A DNA stretch of 64,000 nt from Sphingomonas sp. PP-CE-1A-559 (GTDB taxonomy: Bacteria > Pseudomonadota > Alphaproteobacteria > Sphingomonadales > Sphingomonadaceae), in the NCBI RefSeq assembly GCF_004340965.1, contig NZ_SLYA01000003.1:124001-188000 (forward strand). Direction: 5' to 3'. Within the stretch, counting starts at the first letter, position 1, and each line of letters begins with the position of its first letter. The notes under the pieces were generated by a model, which did no database searches, had not been told where the DNA came from, and saw nothing but the letters and a program-made list of their open reading frames with translations. The position numbers were made by a program, and so were the translations under genes. Of this stretch, positions 9,379 to 19,104 are shown piece by piece.

Positions 9379-9461
9379 GGCTTCTCTCCTGCGTGCGGAG
9401 CCGGTGTGCGGCGCCACTGCGGGGAGATACGCGCCCGCCGGGATAAGGACGCAGCCGGCGT

Positions 9462-10400
9462 TCAGATCGCCGCGAGAAGCCCCGCCCAGGCCGCGATCTC
9501 GTCGTCATGCCGCCGCGTGACGGCCAGCTCGCTTGCGGTCGCCGTGTCGAGATCGACCTCGACCGTGCCCGTCCACTCGAACGTCGCATTGCCCGACAGC
9601 GTCACCATCGCCGCCTCGCTCGCCCCGGCACGGACCAGACCGCCCTTGTTGAAGACGGTGGTCTGCGTGTCGTACGCGATCCGCCCGGTCAGACAGGCGG
9701 CATAGGTCGACGCCGCCATCGCACTGCCGCAGCTGTCGGTCAGCCCGACGCCGCGCTCGAACGTCCGCACGAACAGGTCATGGCCACGCACCTCTACGAA
9801 ACTGACGTTCGCGCGATTCGGCAGCCAGTCAGGTGCCGCCTCGCACGCCTCGCCAACGCGGACGAGTTCGGCTTCGTCGACGGCATCCACGAACGTCACG
9901 AGATGGGGGTTGGGCATCGCCACCGCCGTGAAGGCGCGGTCCGTCGGCAAGCGCGCGATCGGCGCATCGACGATGCGATCGGTCCCGACATGGATCGGCC
10001 ACGCCGCGGCATCCAGAGACGCAGGGCCCGCGATCTCGCGAATGGTGAAGACGCCCTCGGCAATATCGGCATCGCGCTCGACGGCCGCGTCGCTCGTCTT
10101 CAGCAGCGCGGACGCGGATTCGGAGCCCGTAGCCGCGAACCCGGCGCGCGCGACGCAACGCAGGCCGTTCAGGCACGTCTCAGACTCGCTGCCGTCCGAA
10201 TTGAACATCCGCATCCCGAACGCGTGGGTCGCGTCGCCGGTCGTCAGCAGCAGGAGTCCGTCGCCACCCACAGGTCCATCGCGATCCGCCAGCGCCCGCG
10301 CGACGGCTGCCCAAGCCGCATCGCCGAGCATCGACGCACGTGCGTCGATCAGCGGAAAGTCGTTACCGGAGCCGTGGCATTTGATGAGGTCGAAGCGCAT
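9462..10400 (-). CDS. dapF: Diaminopimelate epimerase-like protein
   Basis: A 312-residue DapF-fold protein. DapF converts LL- to meso-diaminopimelate for lysine and peptidoglycan. The N-terminus FDLIKCHGSGNDF and the two half-domains match the family. The two catalytic cysteines appear conserved (Cys76 in TCLNGLRC, Cys224 in SCGSAMAA). The surrounding loops differ from the canonical CGNGxRC and ACGTG, however, so this is a divergent DapF or a related epimerase. The ATG at 10400 begins in the conserved first strand; a GTG three codons upstream is also possible. Confidence 0.8.
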   Translation of the reverse strand: MRFDLIKCHGSGNDFPLIDARASMLGDAAWAAVARALADRDGPVGGDGLLLLTTGDATHAFGMRMFNSDGSESETCLNGLRCVARAGFAATGSESASALLKTSDAAVERDADIAEGVFTIREIAGPASLDAAAWPIHVGTDRIVDAPIARLPTDRAFTAVAMPNPHLVTFVDAVDEAELVRVGEACEAAPDWLPNRANVSFVEVRGHDLFVRTFERGVGLTDSCGSAMAASTYAACLTGRIAYDTQTTVFNKGGLVRAGASEAAMVTLSGNATFEWTGTVEVDLDTATASELAVTRRHDDEIAAWAGLLAAI

Positions 10401-10439
10401 GCCCGCCACTTAGTCACGCCCGCGCACCAATGCGAGCGC

Positions 10440-10937
10440 CTAACCAATCCCGTAATGCGTGGCCAAACGATCGAGCGCGAGCGTCAGCACGACTCGCCCC
10501 GCCCGCGCCGGCCATTGCAACGCCTTCTCGGCCGCCGGGAGCCCATCCCCTGCACAGACCACGCGCCAAAGGATATCCGCTAGCCCCGGCCCCGCCGCCG
10601 CCAGCGCCGCGTCGAACCGACGCTTCGCCGCGATCTGCGCCGACGTCGGGTCGAGTCCGTCACCACCACCGCCATCGACCCGCTCGACCCAGCGCATCGT
10701 CACGCTCGGCGCGATCGACGCGCGTTCGTAATCCGCGCGCAACCGCTCACCCGCCTCGAACTGTCTCACGTCGATCAACGCGCGCGATCGCAACCACCCG
10801 AGCGGCGACTCCGCCAGGTTCACGGTCACGGTACGGCCGCGACGCACGCCGACCGGTTGTGGAACACCCTCCGAATCGACCGTCCGCTCTACCAGTTCGC
10901 GCATCCGCCATCTCCCGTTGCGCTTGGCGGTTGCCAT
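10440..10937 (-). CDS. DUF6456 domain-containing protein
   Basis: A 165-residue alphaproteobacterial protein matching the DUF6456 pattern. It has an N-terminal basic region, a central SPLGWLRSRALIDVRQFEAGERLRADYERA-type block (about residues 43-72) and a helical C-terminus ending LALDRLATHYG. The function is not known. Some family members carry a helix-turn-helix, so a regulatory or DNA-linked role is possible. It diverges from an XRE-type regulator gene 66 bases away. Confidence 0.75.
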   Translation of the reverse strand: MATAKRNGRWRMRELVERTVDSEGVPQPVGVRRGRTVTVNLAESPLGWLRSRALIDVRQFEAGERLRADYERASIAPSVTMRWVERVDGGGGDGLDPTSAQIAAKRRFDAALAAAGPGLADILWRVVCAGDGLPAAEKALQWPARAGRVVLTLALDRLATHYGIG

Positions 10938-11003
10938 AGCTTCACCGTTGCAGGACAGAGAATTAACCCATCTGGTTTGGAGCCGTTCGATGATCGCATT
11001 TCA

Positions 11004-11564
11004 ATGATCACCGCCATTCGCGAAGTCCGGCGAGCCAAGGGGCTGACGCTGGAGGACGTCGCCAGGCGTTGCGATCCACCCACCACCGCGCAGACGATCG
11101 GTCGGCTGGAGACCGGCACGCGCACCGTCTCGATCGGCTGGCTCAACCGGATAGCCGCGGCACTGGGCGTAGAGGCGAGCGATCTCGTGACATTGCCGGA
11201 CCGCACCGACCTCCCAGTCGTCGCAATACTCGACGGCCGCGGGGCCCACGCCCCCCGCCGAACCACGACCGTACCACCGCCTCAGGTCGCACCCGGCCAA
11301 ATCGCAATCACCGTCGCGAACGGCACCGGCGATTACCGCGCGGGCGACGTGATCTGGACGTCGATGTTGAAACCCGAAGATTTCGCAACCGCCCTAAACC
11401 GCGACGTCCTCGTCCCGCAACCGGCAGGAAGGTTCGCGTTCGGCCGGCTCACCGGATGCGACGGCGGCGTTACCGTCCTTCCGCCGGACACCGGCACCCA
11501 GTCGCTGACCATCGCCGACCCCGCCTGGATCGCAGTCGCGGTGCGACTAGTCCGCGAGCTATAG
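11004..11564 (+). CDS. XRE family transcriptional regulator
   Basis: A 186-residue protein. Residues 1-60 form a Cro/C1-type helix-turn-helix (ITAIREVRRAKGLTLEDVA, then TIGRLETG and LGVEASDLV). The C-terminal half resembles an S24/LexA-like sensor domain (GDVIWTS), but no clear Ser-Lys catalytic pair is visible, so autocleavage is unlikely. The start was chosen at the ATG at 11004, where the helix-turn-helix begins; upstream in-frame sequence overlaps the divergent DUF6456 gene. The target genes are unknown. Confidence 0.8.
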   Translation: MITAIREVRRAKGLTLEDVARRCDPPTTAQTIGRLETGTRTVSIGWLNRIAAALGVEASDLVTLPDRTDLPVVAILDGRGAHAPRRTTTVPPPQVAPGQIAITVANGTGDYRAGDVIWTSMLKPEDFATALNRDVLVPQPAGRFAFGRLTGCDGGVTVLPPDTGTQSLTIADPAWIAVAVRLVREL

Positions 11565-11568
11565 AAGG

Positions 11569-11644
11569 TGGTGGGCGATGACGGGCTCGAACCGCCGACA
11601 TTCTCGGTGTAAACGAGACGCTCTACCAACTGAGCTAATCGCCC
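11569..11644 (-). tRNA. tRNA-Val (anticodon TAC)
   Basis: On the minus strand GGGCGAT starts a 7-bp acceptor stem closed by ATCGCCC, followed by A and an encoded CCA. The D arm is TAGCTCAGTTGGTAGAGC, the anticodon stem TCTCG/CGAGA encloses the loop TTTACAC (anticodon TAC), and the T arm carries GGTTCGAGCCC. All arms pair well. Confidence 0.97.
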
Positions 11645-11695
11645 CTCTCGGGTGGACGTCCGATGCCAAAGCCAGGCGGCCGGGGCAAGCTAAAA

Positions 11696-12637
11696 TCACG
11701 GAATGCGGAGGTCGGCGCCCCTGGTGGCCACGATATACCCGCGCATCGCCTCGCTCGCGCGATCGGAGAGCACCATGAAGGCGCGGCGTCGGTCGAGCAG
11801 GTCGGGGCGGCGTTCGAACAATCCGGTGTCGGTCATGCGCGCGATCCAGCGCAGCGCAGTCGTCGGTGCGACCGCGGCGGCGATGCACAGGCTCGACACC
11901 GAGACGCGGCCCCGCTCCAACTCGGCGGCGTAGAGATCGAGCAGCATGTCCCAGCCGGGATCCTCGAACAATGTCGCGCCGAAGAACTGGTCGCGCAATC
12001 GGCGCGCGCGGATCGCCCGACGGACGTCAGCCGCGCTCGGCTCGACCAAGGCGGGCGGCGCGCCGTAGCGATTGGTGCGGTCGCCGACGATCGGCGCGGC
12101 GGGTGCGTCGCCCTCGATCTCGGCTCGCGTCAGTTTGGCGAGCGCCTCGGCGATCCGCGCGACCTCCGTGTTCAGTCGCTCGAGCCGGGTGCCGTCGGTC
12201 TCGCGGTGGAAATCGAACACACCCGCCGGGATACGCGCCGCCTCGGCAGCGACCACGATCGCAGCCGCGCAATCGCCGACGGTGGGATCGACCAGCAACC
12301 GTGTGCCGCCACCCAGCGTCGCCGCCGCGACGACGTCGATCTCGTCGACGCCCAGGGCGACCACCAGTCCCGCCTGCATCGAGGCCGCCTGATGGACGAT
12401 TCCTGGCAGGCGTTCGGCTAGTATCGCGGGGTCGACGCCGGCCGTCTCGACGACGATCACCTGCGGCGTCGCATGATCACCAAAGCCTGCCGGCCAATCG
12501 AGTCGGGCAACGATCCGACCGTTCAGCGCGGCGAGGGCAACGGTCAGCCGGTCCGGCGCGCCGGGCCCGCCGATGAGGACCGCGTCGATCCCCGTGTCGT
12601 AATTCGCCGCGTCGGGCAGGCCGTCCGGTCGGGTCAT
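11696..12637 (-). CDS. Winged-helix DNA-binding protein (MarR-like C-terminus)
   Basis: A 313-residue protein. The first 160 residues form a Rossmann-like alpha/beta region with no recognised catalytic motif. The C-terminal 100 residues form a winged helix (RDQFFGATLFEDPGWDMLLDL, then SVSSLCIAAAVAPTTALRWI and a basic wing RRPDLLDRRRAF). This C-terminal block recurs in many sphingomonad proteins. The TTG codon at 12640 precedes an ATG at 12637; the ATG is preferred, 6 bases after GGAGA. The partner and ligand are unknown. Confidence 0.7.
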   Translation of the reverse strand: MTRPDGLPDAANYDTGIDAVLIGGPGAPDRLTVALAALNGRIVARLDWPAGFGDHATPQVIVVETAGVDPAILAERLPGIVHQAASMQAGLVVALGVDEIDVVAAATLGGGTRLLVDPTVGDCAAAIVVAAEAARIPAGVFDFHRETDGTRLERLNTEVARIAEALAKLTRAEIEGDAPAAPIVGDRTNRYGAPPALVEPSAADVRRAIRARRLRDQFFGATLFEDPGWDMLLDLYAAELERGRVSVSSLCIAAAVAPTTALRWIARMTDTGLFERRPDLLDRRRAFMVLSDRASEAMRGYIVATRGADLRIP

Positions 12638-12738
12638 CAAGGTCTCCGCTGTATTGCGGAGACTAACCTGCGTTATGCGAGGAGTTACACCCGAACTGGA
12701 TCGAGTTCCGTTGCAGTTGGGAACCCCACGCGAACAAC

Positions 12739-14226
12739 TCAGTCGAGCGCCTTGACGATATCCTCGACCATTTTCTTCGCGTCGGCCAGCAGCATCATCG
12801 TATTGTCGCGGTAGAACAGCTCGTTATCGACACCAGCATAGCCGACGCCGCCCATCGATCGCTTGATGAACAGCACGGTCTTGGCCTTCTCGACGTCGAG
12901 CACGGGCATGCCGTAGATCGGCGACGTCTTGTCGGTCTTCGCGGCGGGATTGGTCACGTCGTTCGCGCCGATCACGAACGCGACGTCCGTCTGCGCGAAC
13001 TCGCTGTTGATGTCCTCCAGCTCGAACACATCATCATACGGCACGTTCGCCTCTGCCAGCAGCACGTTCATGTGCCCCGGCATGCGTCCCGCGACAGGGT
13101 GGATCGCGTATTTCACGCGCACCCCCTCCGCCTTCAGCTTGTCGCCCATTTCGCGAAGGACGTGCTGCGCCTGCGCGACCGCCATGCCGTAGCCGGGAAC
13201 GATGATGACTTGCTCGGCCTGGCTCATCAGGAACGCGGCGTCCTCCGCCGAGCCGCGCTTCCACGGTCGATCGCTGACCGCCGCGGGACCGCCCGCGTCC
13301 GAGGACTGGCCGAAGCCGCCGGCGATGACGCTGATGAAGCTGCGGTTCATCGCGCGGCACATGATATAGCTGAGGATCGCGCCCGAGCTGCCGACCAGCG
13401 CGCCGGTGATGATCATCGCGCTGTTGTGCAGCGTGAAGCCCATCGCGGCGGCCGCCCAGCCCGAGTAGGAATTGAGCATGCTGACCACCACCGGCATGTC
13501 CGCGCCGCCGATCGGGATGATCAGCAGGAAGCCGATGACGAAGCTCAGGATCACGACGGTCCAGAAGATCCACGCCGACTGGTCGGTGACGAAATACGCG
13601 ATCAGCCCTAGGATGGCGGCGAGCAGCGCAAGGTTGATGACGTGGCGCCCAGGCAGCATGATCGGCTTGCCGCCCATGTTACCGTTGAGCTTCAGGAACG
13701 CGATGACCGAGCCCGAGAAGGTGATCGCACCGATCGCCACGCCGAGGCCGAGTTCGATTCGGCTGACGGGGTGGATGACCGCGAAGGGTTGGCCGATCAG
13801 CGGGATGACGAGGTCGGAAATGCCGAACGCCTGCGGGTTGAGGTACGCGGCGACGCCGACCAACACCGCGGCGAGGCCGACGAGGCTGTGGAACGCGGCA
13901 ACGAGCTGCGGCATCGCGGTCATCGCGATCCGGCGTGCTGTCACGAGACCGATTGCAGCACCGACGCCGATCGCGGCAAGGATTTCGACGACGGTGGTCC
14001 AGTCGATCATCCAATCGTGCGGATTGCCAGGAGGCCATGCTTCCGAACGCAACGGCACATGTGTCACCAGCGTGGTCACGACCGCGATCGTCATGCCGAT
14101 GATGCCGAACCGATTGCCGCGCTGGCTTGACGCCGGGCTCGACAGCCCACGCAGCGCGAGGATGAAGCACACCCCCGCGACCAGATAGGCGAGCGATGCC
14201 CAAGGGCTGACCGTCAGTTCATGCAT
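12739..14226 (-). CDS. pntB: NAD(P) transhydrogenase beta subunit
   Basis: A 495-residue inner-membrane subunit of the proton-translocating transhydrogenase. It moves hydride between NADH and NADP using the proton gradient. The N-terminal half holds about nine helices with the conserved GGADMPVVVSMLNSYSGWAAA segment. The C-terminal domain III binds NADP (VIVPGYGMAVAQAQ, then GANDVTNPAAK). It is the last gene of the pntAA-hicA-hicB-pntAB-pntB order, 27 bases after pntAB. Confidence 0.97.
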   Translation of the reverse strand: MHELTVSPWASLAYLVAGVCFILALRGLSSPASSQRGNRFGIIGMTIAVVTTLVTHVPLRSEAWPPGNPHDWMIDWTTVVEILAAIGVGAAIGLVTARRIAMTAMPQLVAAFHSLVGLAAVLVGVAAYLNPQAFGISDLVIPLIGQPFAVIHPVSRIELGLGVAIGAITFSGSVIAFLKLNGNMGGKPIMLPGRHVINLALLAAILGLIAYFVTDQSAWIFWTVVILSFVIGFLLIIPIGGADMPVVVSMLNSYSGWAAAAMGFTLHNSAMIITGALVGSSGAILSYIMCRAMNRSFISVIAGGFGQSSDAGGPAAVSDRPWKRGSAEDAAFLMSQAEQVIIVPGYGMAVAQAQHVLREMGDKLKAEGVRVKYAIHPVAGRMPGHMNVLLAEANVPYDDVFELEDINSEFAQTDVAFVIGANDVTNPAAKTDKTSPIYGMPVLDVEKAKTVLFIKRSMGGVGYAGVDNELFYRDNTMMLLADAKKMVEDIVKALD

Positions 14227-14253
14227 CGCGCGTCCCCATCACGTCCGTATCGC

Positions 14254-14571
14254 TCACTTGCTCGCAGCAGGCGCGACCGGCCGTTCCTTTTTCTTGTACA
14301 TCGCCAGCATCCGCGCGGTGACCGCGAAGCCGCCGAAGATGTTAATGCTCGCCAGCACCACCGCCAGCAACCCGAGCGCCTTGGCCACGCCCGATCCGGC
14401 GCCGATGCCTGCCGCAGCCGCAGCAATCAGCGCGCCAACGATGATCACCGAGGAGATCGCATTGGTCACCGCCATTAACGGCGTGTGCAGCGCGGGCGTG
14501 ACCGCCCAGACGACAAAATACCCGACGAAACACGCCAGCACGAAGATCGACAGGATTGCGATAAAGTCCAT
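14254..14571 (-). CDS. pntAB: NAD(P) transhydrogenase alpha subunit, membrane part (alpha-2)
   Basis: A 105-residue membrane protein equal to the C-terminal transmembrane part of enterobacterial PntA. It has helices around [24 protein letters not shown] and [21 protein letters not shown], and ends in a basic tail. In alphaproteobacteria the alpha subunit is commonly split as here. The start at the ATG at 14571 gives the usual MDFI N-terminus. It lies between hicB (19-base gap) and pntB. Confidence 0.95.
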   Translation of the reverse strand: MDFIAILSIFVLACFVGYFVVWAVTPALHTPLMAVTNAISSVIIVGALIAAAAAGIGAGSGVAKALGLLAVVLASINIFGGFAVTARMLAMYKKKERPVAPAASK

Positions 14572-14590
14572 TGTTCGGTCTCCGATTCTC

Positions 14591-14806
14591 TCAGGCTGCC
14601 GCGCGCGCGGCTGCGGGGATGGCGCGTCCCATGTCTTCGGCGGCTTCGATCCAGCAGGCGATCGCATCATAGGCATTGGCCAGAGCGTCCTGCGGCGTAT
14701 CGCCGTCGGACTTGCACCCAGGGAGTGCCGGGACAACCGCAAAATATCCCCCGCCATCTGAAGGCGACAGCGGCCGAATCACGACCTCATAATCTTGCGG
14801 GTTCAT
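14591..14806 (-). CDS. hicB: HicB family antitoxin (short form)
   Basis: A 71-residue HicB-type partial RNase H fold: YEVVIRPL strand, [25 protein letters not shown] core, then the helix ending IACWIEAA. The C-terminal helix-turn-helix or ribbon-helix-helix DNA-binding domain found in many HicB proteins is missing, so autorepression by this protein is doubtful. It should neutralise the HicA protein encoded immediately upstream; the start overlaps the hicA stop by four bases. The pair sits inside the transhydrogenase operon. Confidence 0.88.
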   Translation of the reverse strand: MNPQDYEVVIRPLSPSDGGGYFAVVPALPGCKSDGDTPQDALANAYDAIACWIEAAEDMGRAIPAAARAAA

Positions 14807-15051
14807 CGTTCCGTTCTCCGCACCGCATCGATGAACCTGACGAGATCGCGAATATAGACCGGCTTGATCGGCCGGTGCGCTGGGATCGTCAGGATTTCGA
14901 TCTGGCTTGCATGCTTCACCTTGTAGTGTGAGCCGTTGCGAGGCGGGCTGCAAGATATCCCCACTTCCGAACACGCGGCGGCGACATCCTGGATCCGCCA
15001 GTCCCGCGGATTGGCCCGCATCGATTCAAGAAGCCGATCGCCACGGGTCAC
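14803..15051 (-). CDS. hicA: HicA family mRNA interferase toxin
   Basis: An 82-residue protein of the HicA double-stranded-RNA-binding-like fold. The catalytic histidine is expected in NGSHYKVKH (His42), next to the IPAHRPIKP strand and the terminal VRFIDAVRR helix. HicA toxins bind and cut mRNA in the cytoplasm. The start is GTG with a GGGGAG site upstream. Only 10 bases separate it from the pntAA stop, so it is likely cotranscribed with pnt. A longer-than-usual N-terminus (residues 1-15) is present. Confidence 0.85.
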   Translation of the reverse strand: MTRGDRLLESMRANPRDWRIQDVAAACSEVGISCSPPRNGSHYKVKHASQIEILTIPAHRPIKPVYIRDLVRFIDAVRRTER

Positions 15052-15061
15052 GCTCCCCGGA

Positions 15062-16183
15062 TCATGTCAGCAGCCTTGGGTTCACGATCTTGCCGCCCTG
15101 CGTCAGCCGGATCGCATCGCCGATCTCGGCATCGAGCACGGGTCGCCCCGCCTCCTTGTCCCAGAAGGCGTTGAGGAAGTTGTAGAGGTTGCGCGAGAAC
15201 AGCGCGCTCGCGTCCGCCGCCAACCGCGACGGCACGTTGCGATGGCCGACGATCTTCACGCCGTTCACCACGACGACTTCACCCGCGACCGAGCCCTCGA
15301 CGTTGCCGCCCTGCTCGACCGCAAGATCGACGATCACAGAGCCAGGCTTCATGCTCGCGACCTGCGCCGCCGAAATCAGCCGCGGTGCGGCACGTCCCGG
15401 GATCAGCGCAGTCGTGATCACGATATCCTGCTTGGCGATATGCCCCGACACGAGCTCCGCCTGCGCCGCCTGGTATTCGGGCGACATCTCGCCGGCATAC
15501 CCACCCGTCCCCTCGCCTTCGATCCCCGCCACGTTCTCGACGAAGATCGGCTTCGCGCCCAGAGACTGGATCTGCTCGCGAGTCGCGGCGCGCACGTCGG
15601 TCGCCGACACCTGCGCCCCGAGCCGCCGCGCGGTCGCGATCGCCTGGAGCCCCGCCACACCGACGCCCATCACGAACGCCTTGGCCGCCGAGATCGTCCC
15701 CGCCGCGGTCATCATCATCGGAAACGCGCGCCCATATTCGGCCGCCGCGTCGAGCACCGCCTTGTAGCCCGACAGGTTGGACTGCGACGACAGGATGTCC
15801 ATCGACTGCGCGCGCGTGATGCGCGGCATGAACTCCATCGCCAGCGCTTCGTAGCCCGCCGCGGCATAGGCCTCGACCCGCGCACGCTCCGCAAAGGGAT
15901 TGAGGCTGGCGACGATCCACGCCCCCGGCGTCACGCCGTCTAGCGAAATAGGATCAGGCCCCTGCACGCCGAGCACGATATCCGCCCCCGCCAGCGTCGC
16001 CGCACGGTCGCCTATCGACGCGCCCGCATCCGAATACGCGGCATCGGCGATCGAGGCGGCCTCACCCGCGCCAACTTCCACGGCCAGCGTAGCCCCCAGC
16101 GCAATGAATTTCTTGACCGTTTCCGGCGTCGCGGAAACCCGCCGCTCGCCGTCCGCTTGCTCTTTCAGGACGGCGATCTTCAT
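15062..16183 (-). CDS. pntAA: NAD(P) transhydrogenase alpha subunit, NAD-binding part (alpha-1)
   Basis: A 373-residue soluble NAD-binding domain I, homologous to alanine dehydrogenase. It begins MKIAVLKEQADGERRVSATPETV (family N-terminus), carries the MEFMPRITRAQSMDILSSQSN RQD-like region, and the Rossmann glycine motif GVGVAGLQAIATARRLGA. It delivers hydride from NADH to domain III of PntB. It lacks the membrane helices, which pntAB provides. It lies downstream of an aa3-oxidase subunit IV-like gene. Confidence 0.96.
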   Translation of the reverse strand: MKIAVLKEQADGERRVSATPETVKKFIALGATLAVEVGAGEAASIADAAYSDAGASIGDRAATLAGADIVLGVQGPDPISLDGVTPGAWIVASLNPFAERARVEAYAAAGYEALAMEFMPRITRAQSMDILSSQSNLSGYKAVLDAAAEYGRAFPMMMTAAGTISAAKAFVMGVGVAGLQAIATARRLGAQVSATDVRAATREQIQSLGAKPIFVENVAGIEGEGTGGYAGEMSPEYQAAQAELVSGHIAKQDIVITTALIPGRAAPRLISAAQVASMKPGSVIVDLAVEQGGNVEGSVAGEVVVVNGVKIVGHRNVPSRLAADASALFSRNLYNFLNAFWDKEAGRPVLDAEIGDAIRLTQGGKIVNPRLLT

Positions 16184-16187
16184 GGCG

Positions 16188-16310
16188 TTACGAGATCAGC
16201 CAGATCACGAGCGCGACGACCAGCGCACACCCGACCGCGCCCCACTTCATCATTCCCGTCACGCTCGAATAGGTCGCGACGTGCGCCTTCATGTCCCCGT
16301 TGCCGGCCAT
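16188..16310 (-). CDS. aa3-type cytochrome oxidase subunit IV-like peptide
   Basis: A 40-residue protein starting MAGNGDMKAH, with one C-terminal membrane helix. It matches the short alphaproteobacterial COX4_pro_2 family (subunit IV of aa3 oxidases) in length and in the HVATYSSVTGMMKW segment before the helix. It is encoded 4 bases upstream of the pntAA start region and on the same strand, a frequent arrangement in sphingomonads. A longer frame to 16391 exists but is not family-like. Confidence 0.75.
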   Translation of the reverse strand: MAGNGDMKAHVATYSSVTGMMKWGAVGCALVVALVIWLIS

Positions 16311-16450
16311 GGTTCGTGCCCCAATCCTGTCAGTGCCATCCTCTATGGCCGAGACCTTATCGCGCGTATCCAGGATCGCCAAGCAGGACATTTAAGTCGC
16401 TCTTTACTTGCGCTAGCTATTGCACGTGCCGGAACGGGACAGGATTCGCC

Positions 16451-17866
<1,416 letters not shown>

Positions 17867-18027
17867 TGTAGCGGCTGGATTGGAGAGGTTAGCGAACTGG
17901 TGGTTCCCAGCGTGTTTGCAGCCGTCAAGGGTTGCGCGAAAGCTAGGCGATAGCGTTTGCGCACGATTTGAGCTTGCGTGAGAAACGTGACCGAACGAGC
18001 ATAGGTTCTATATTCTAGAGGGTGACC

Positions 18028-18489
18028 ATGCTGGCCTTGATGGTAGTTTCTATGATCGTAGCGGAGGTGCCAAACACGGCGAGGACGCAGCAGATTTGCG
18101 AAGTTGCGCGTGCCGCACTTCGCGATTTGCCCCCAGCCGACTTGGGCGGTAGTTCCGACGTCTACTATGAAGGGCCCAACTCGAACCACCATGATCTGTT
18201 GGGGATGTGTCCTAAGCTAAAGGATATATTGCCTACGGGTTATCTGCTGGCAGACAGCGATGCGCGAAAGCGTGCGGCAGTCCATGTCCCCTTGGTGGGA
18301 ACAACCACGCGTCCGGCTAGCATCTACACGATCCAAATTCCGGAGATCAGCGCTGACCGACAATCTGCTATCGTTCACTTCGCTTACCGTTGCACGGGAC
18401 TTTGCGGCGGTGAGTTCGACGCTCGCTATGTTCGAACGTCGAGAGGATGGCAGCGAGAGGGCCCCGTACGGACACTCTCCGTATCGTGA
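18028..18489 (+). CDS. Hypothetical exported protein
   Basis: A protein of about 153 residues that I do not recognise. It has a short hydrophobic N-terminus (MLALMVVSMIVAEV), which may be a signal peptide, and five cysteines, including a CTGLCGG pair. Codon use is less GC-biased than in its neighbours. A GTG six bases upstream is an alternative start; the ATG at 18028 is favoured by an AGAGGG site. It stands alone between a sigma-54 regulator and an opposing lipoprotein gene. Confidence 0.55.
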   Translation: MLALMVVSMIVAEVPNTARTQQICEVARAALRDLPPADLGGSSDVYYEGPNSNHHDLLGMCPKLKDILPTGYLLADSDARKRAAVHVPLVGTTTRPASIYTIQIPEISADRQSAIVHFAYRCTGLCGGEFDARYVRTSRGWQREGPVRTLSVS

Positions 18490-18602
18490 GCAAAAGCGAA
18501 CGGCAGGTTGTTAGCCAAGCATGAGGAAGCCTGATGTCGGCAAATGGGCGAAAACGGTCGGTTTGACTCTGGAGCAGCTACAAGACCTTCCAACCACAGC
18601 AC

Positions 18603-19010
18603 TTAGAGCCGTAAGTACGGATCACTTGCTTTGTAGCGGACCGAAGCCCCCTTCGCGTCGAACACGTGCTTGAATACACGAGCTCTTGAATCGTATGCGA
18701 CGGACAATTGACCGGGTGCCGTCCAGACGACCTTCACCCAAATCGCGCCTCCTGAACCCTCCGCGGTCGCCCCATGGTTGCTGTCTGCGACAAAAACCTC
18801 CGATGCGGCCGATTGTGGCTCGCTCGCGCGACCGATCCGCACGATGGTCGCATAGTCGGTCGTGGCACCACAATTCCGCGTCGCCGTAACAGCATAACGA
18901 TCGCTCCCGATATCACGCGCGACGTGTGTCACATCGGAGGAACAGAGCGGCTCCGCCCCACACCCGGCCAAGCTCAAAATCGCGAAGCACCACGGGCGCG
19001 CCATCTTCAT
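18603..19010 (-). CDS. Hypothetical lipoprotein
   Basis: A 135-residue protein with a lipoprotein signal: MKMARPW, a hydrophobic stretch, then the lipobox LSLAGC with Cys at residue 17. The rest is a small domain with three further cysteines and a conserved-looking RYAVTATRNCGATTDYATIVRIG segment, as seen in short periplasmic lipoproteins of proteobacteria. I assign no function. The in-frame sequence upstream to 19073 is unlikely to be coding because the signal starts at the ATG at 19010. Confidence 0.6.
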   Translation of the reverse strand: MKMARPWCFAILSLAGCGAEPLCSSDVTHVARDIGSDRYAVTATRNCGATTDYATIVRIGRASEPQSAASEVFVADSNHGATAEGSGGAIWVKVVWTAPGQLSVAYDSRARVFKHVFDAKGASVRYKASDPYLRL

Positions 19011-19104
19011 CGCCGCAACCTGATCAAACGACAACTTTGACGCAAGCGAAGTCGAACGACGCTGATCGGGCAACTACGAAGCAGCATCCGAATGACCGCG
19101 TTAT

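Noticed and set aside
8788..9705. 305-codon plus-strand frame opposite the FAS1 gene
   Set aside because: The minus strand has a signal peptide, a ribosome site and a FAS1 domain; the plus frame is a compositional shadow.
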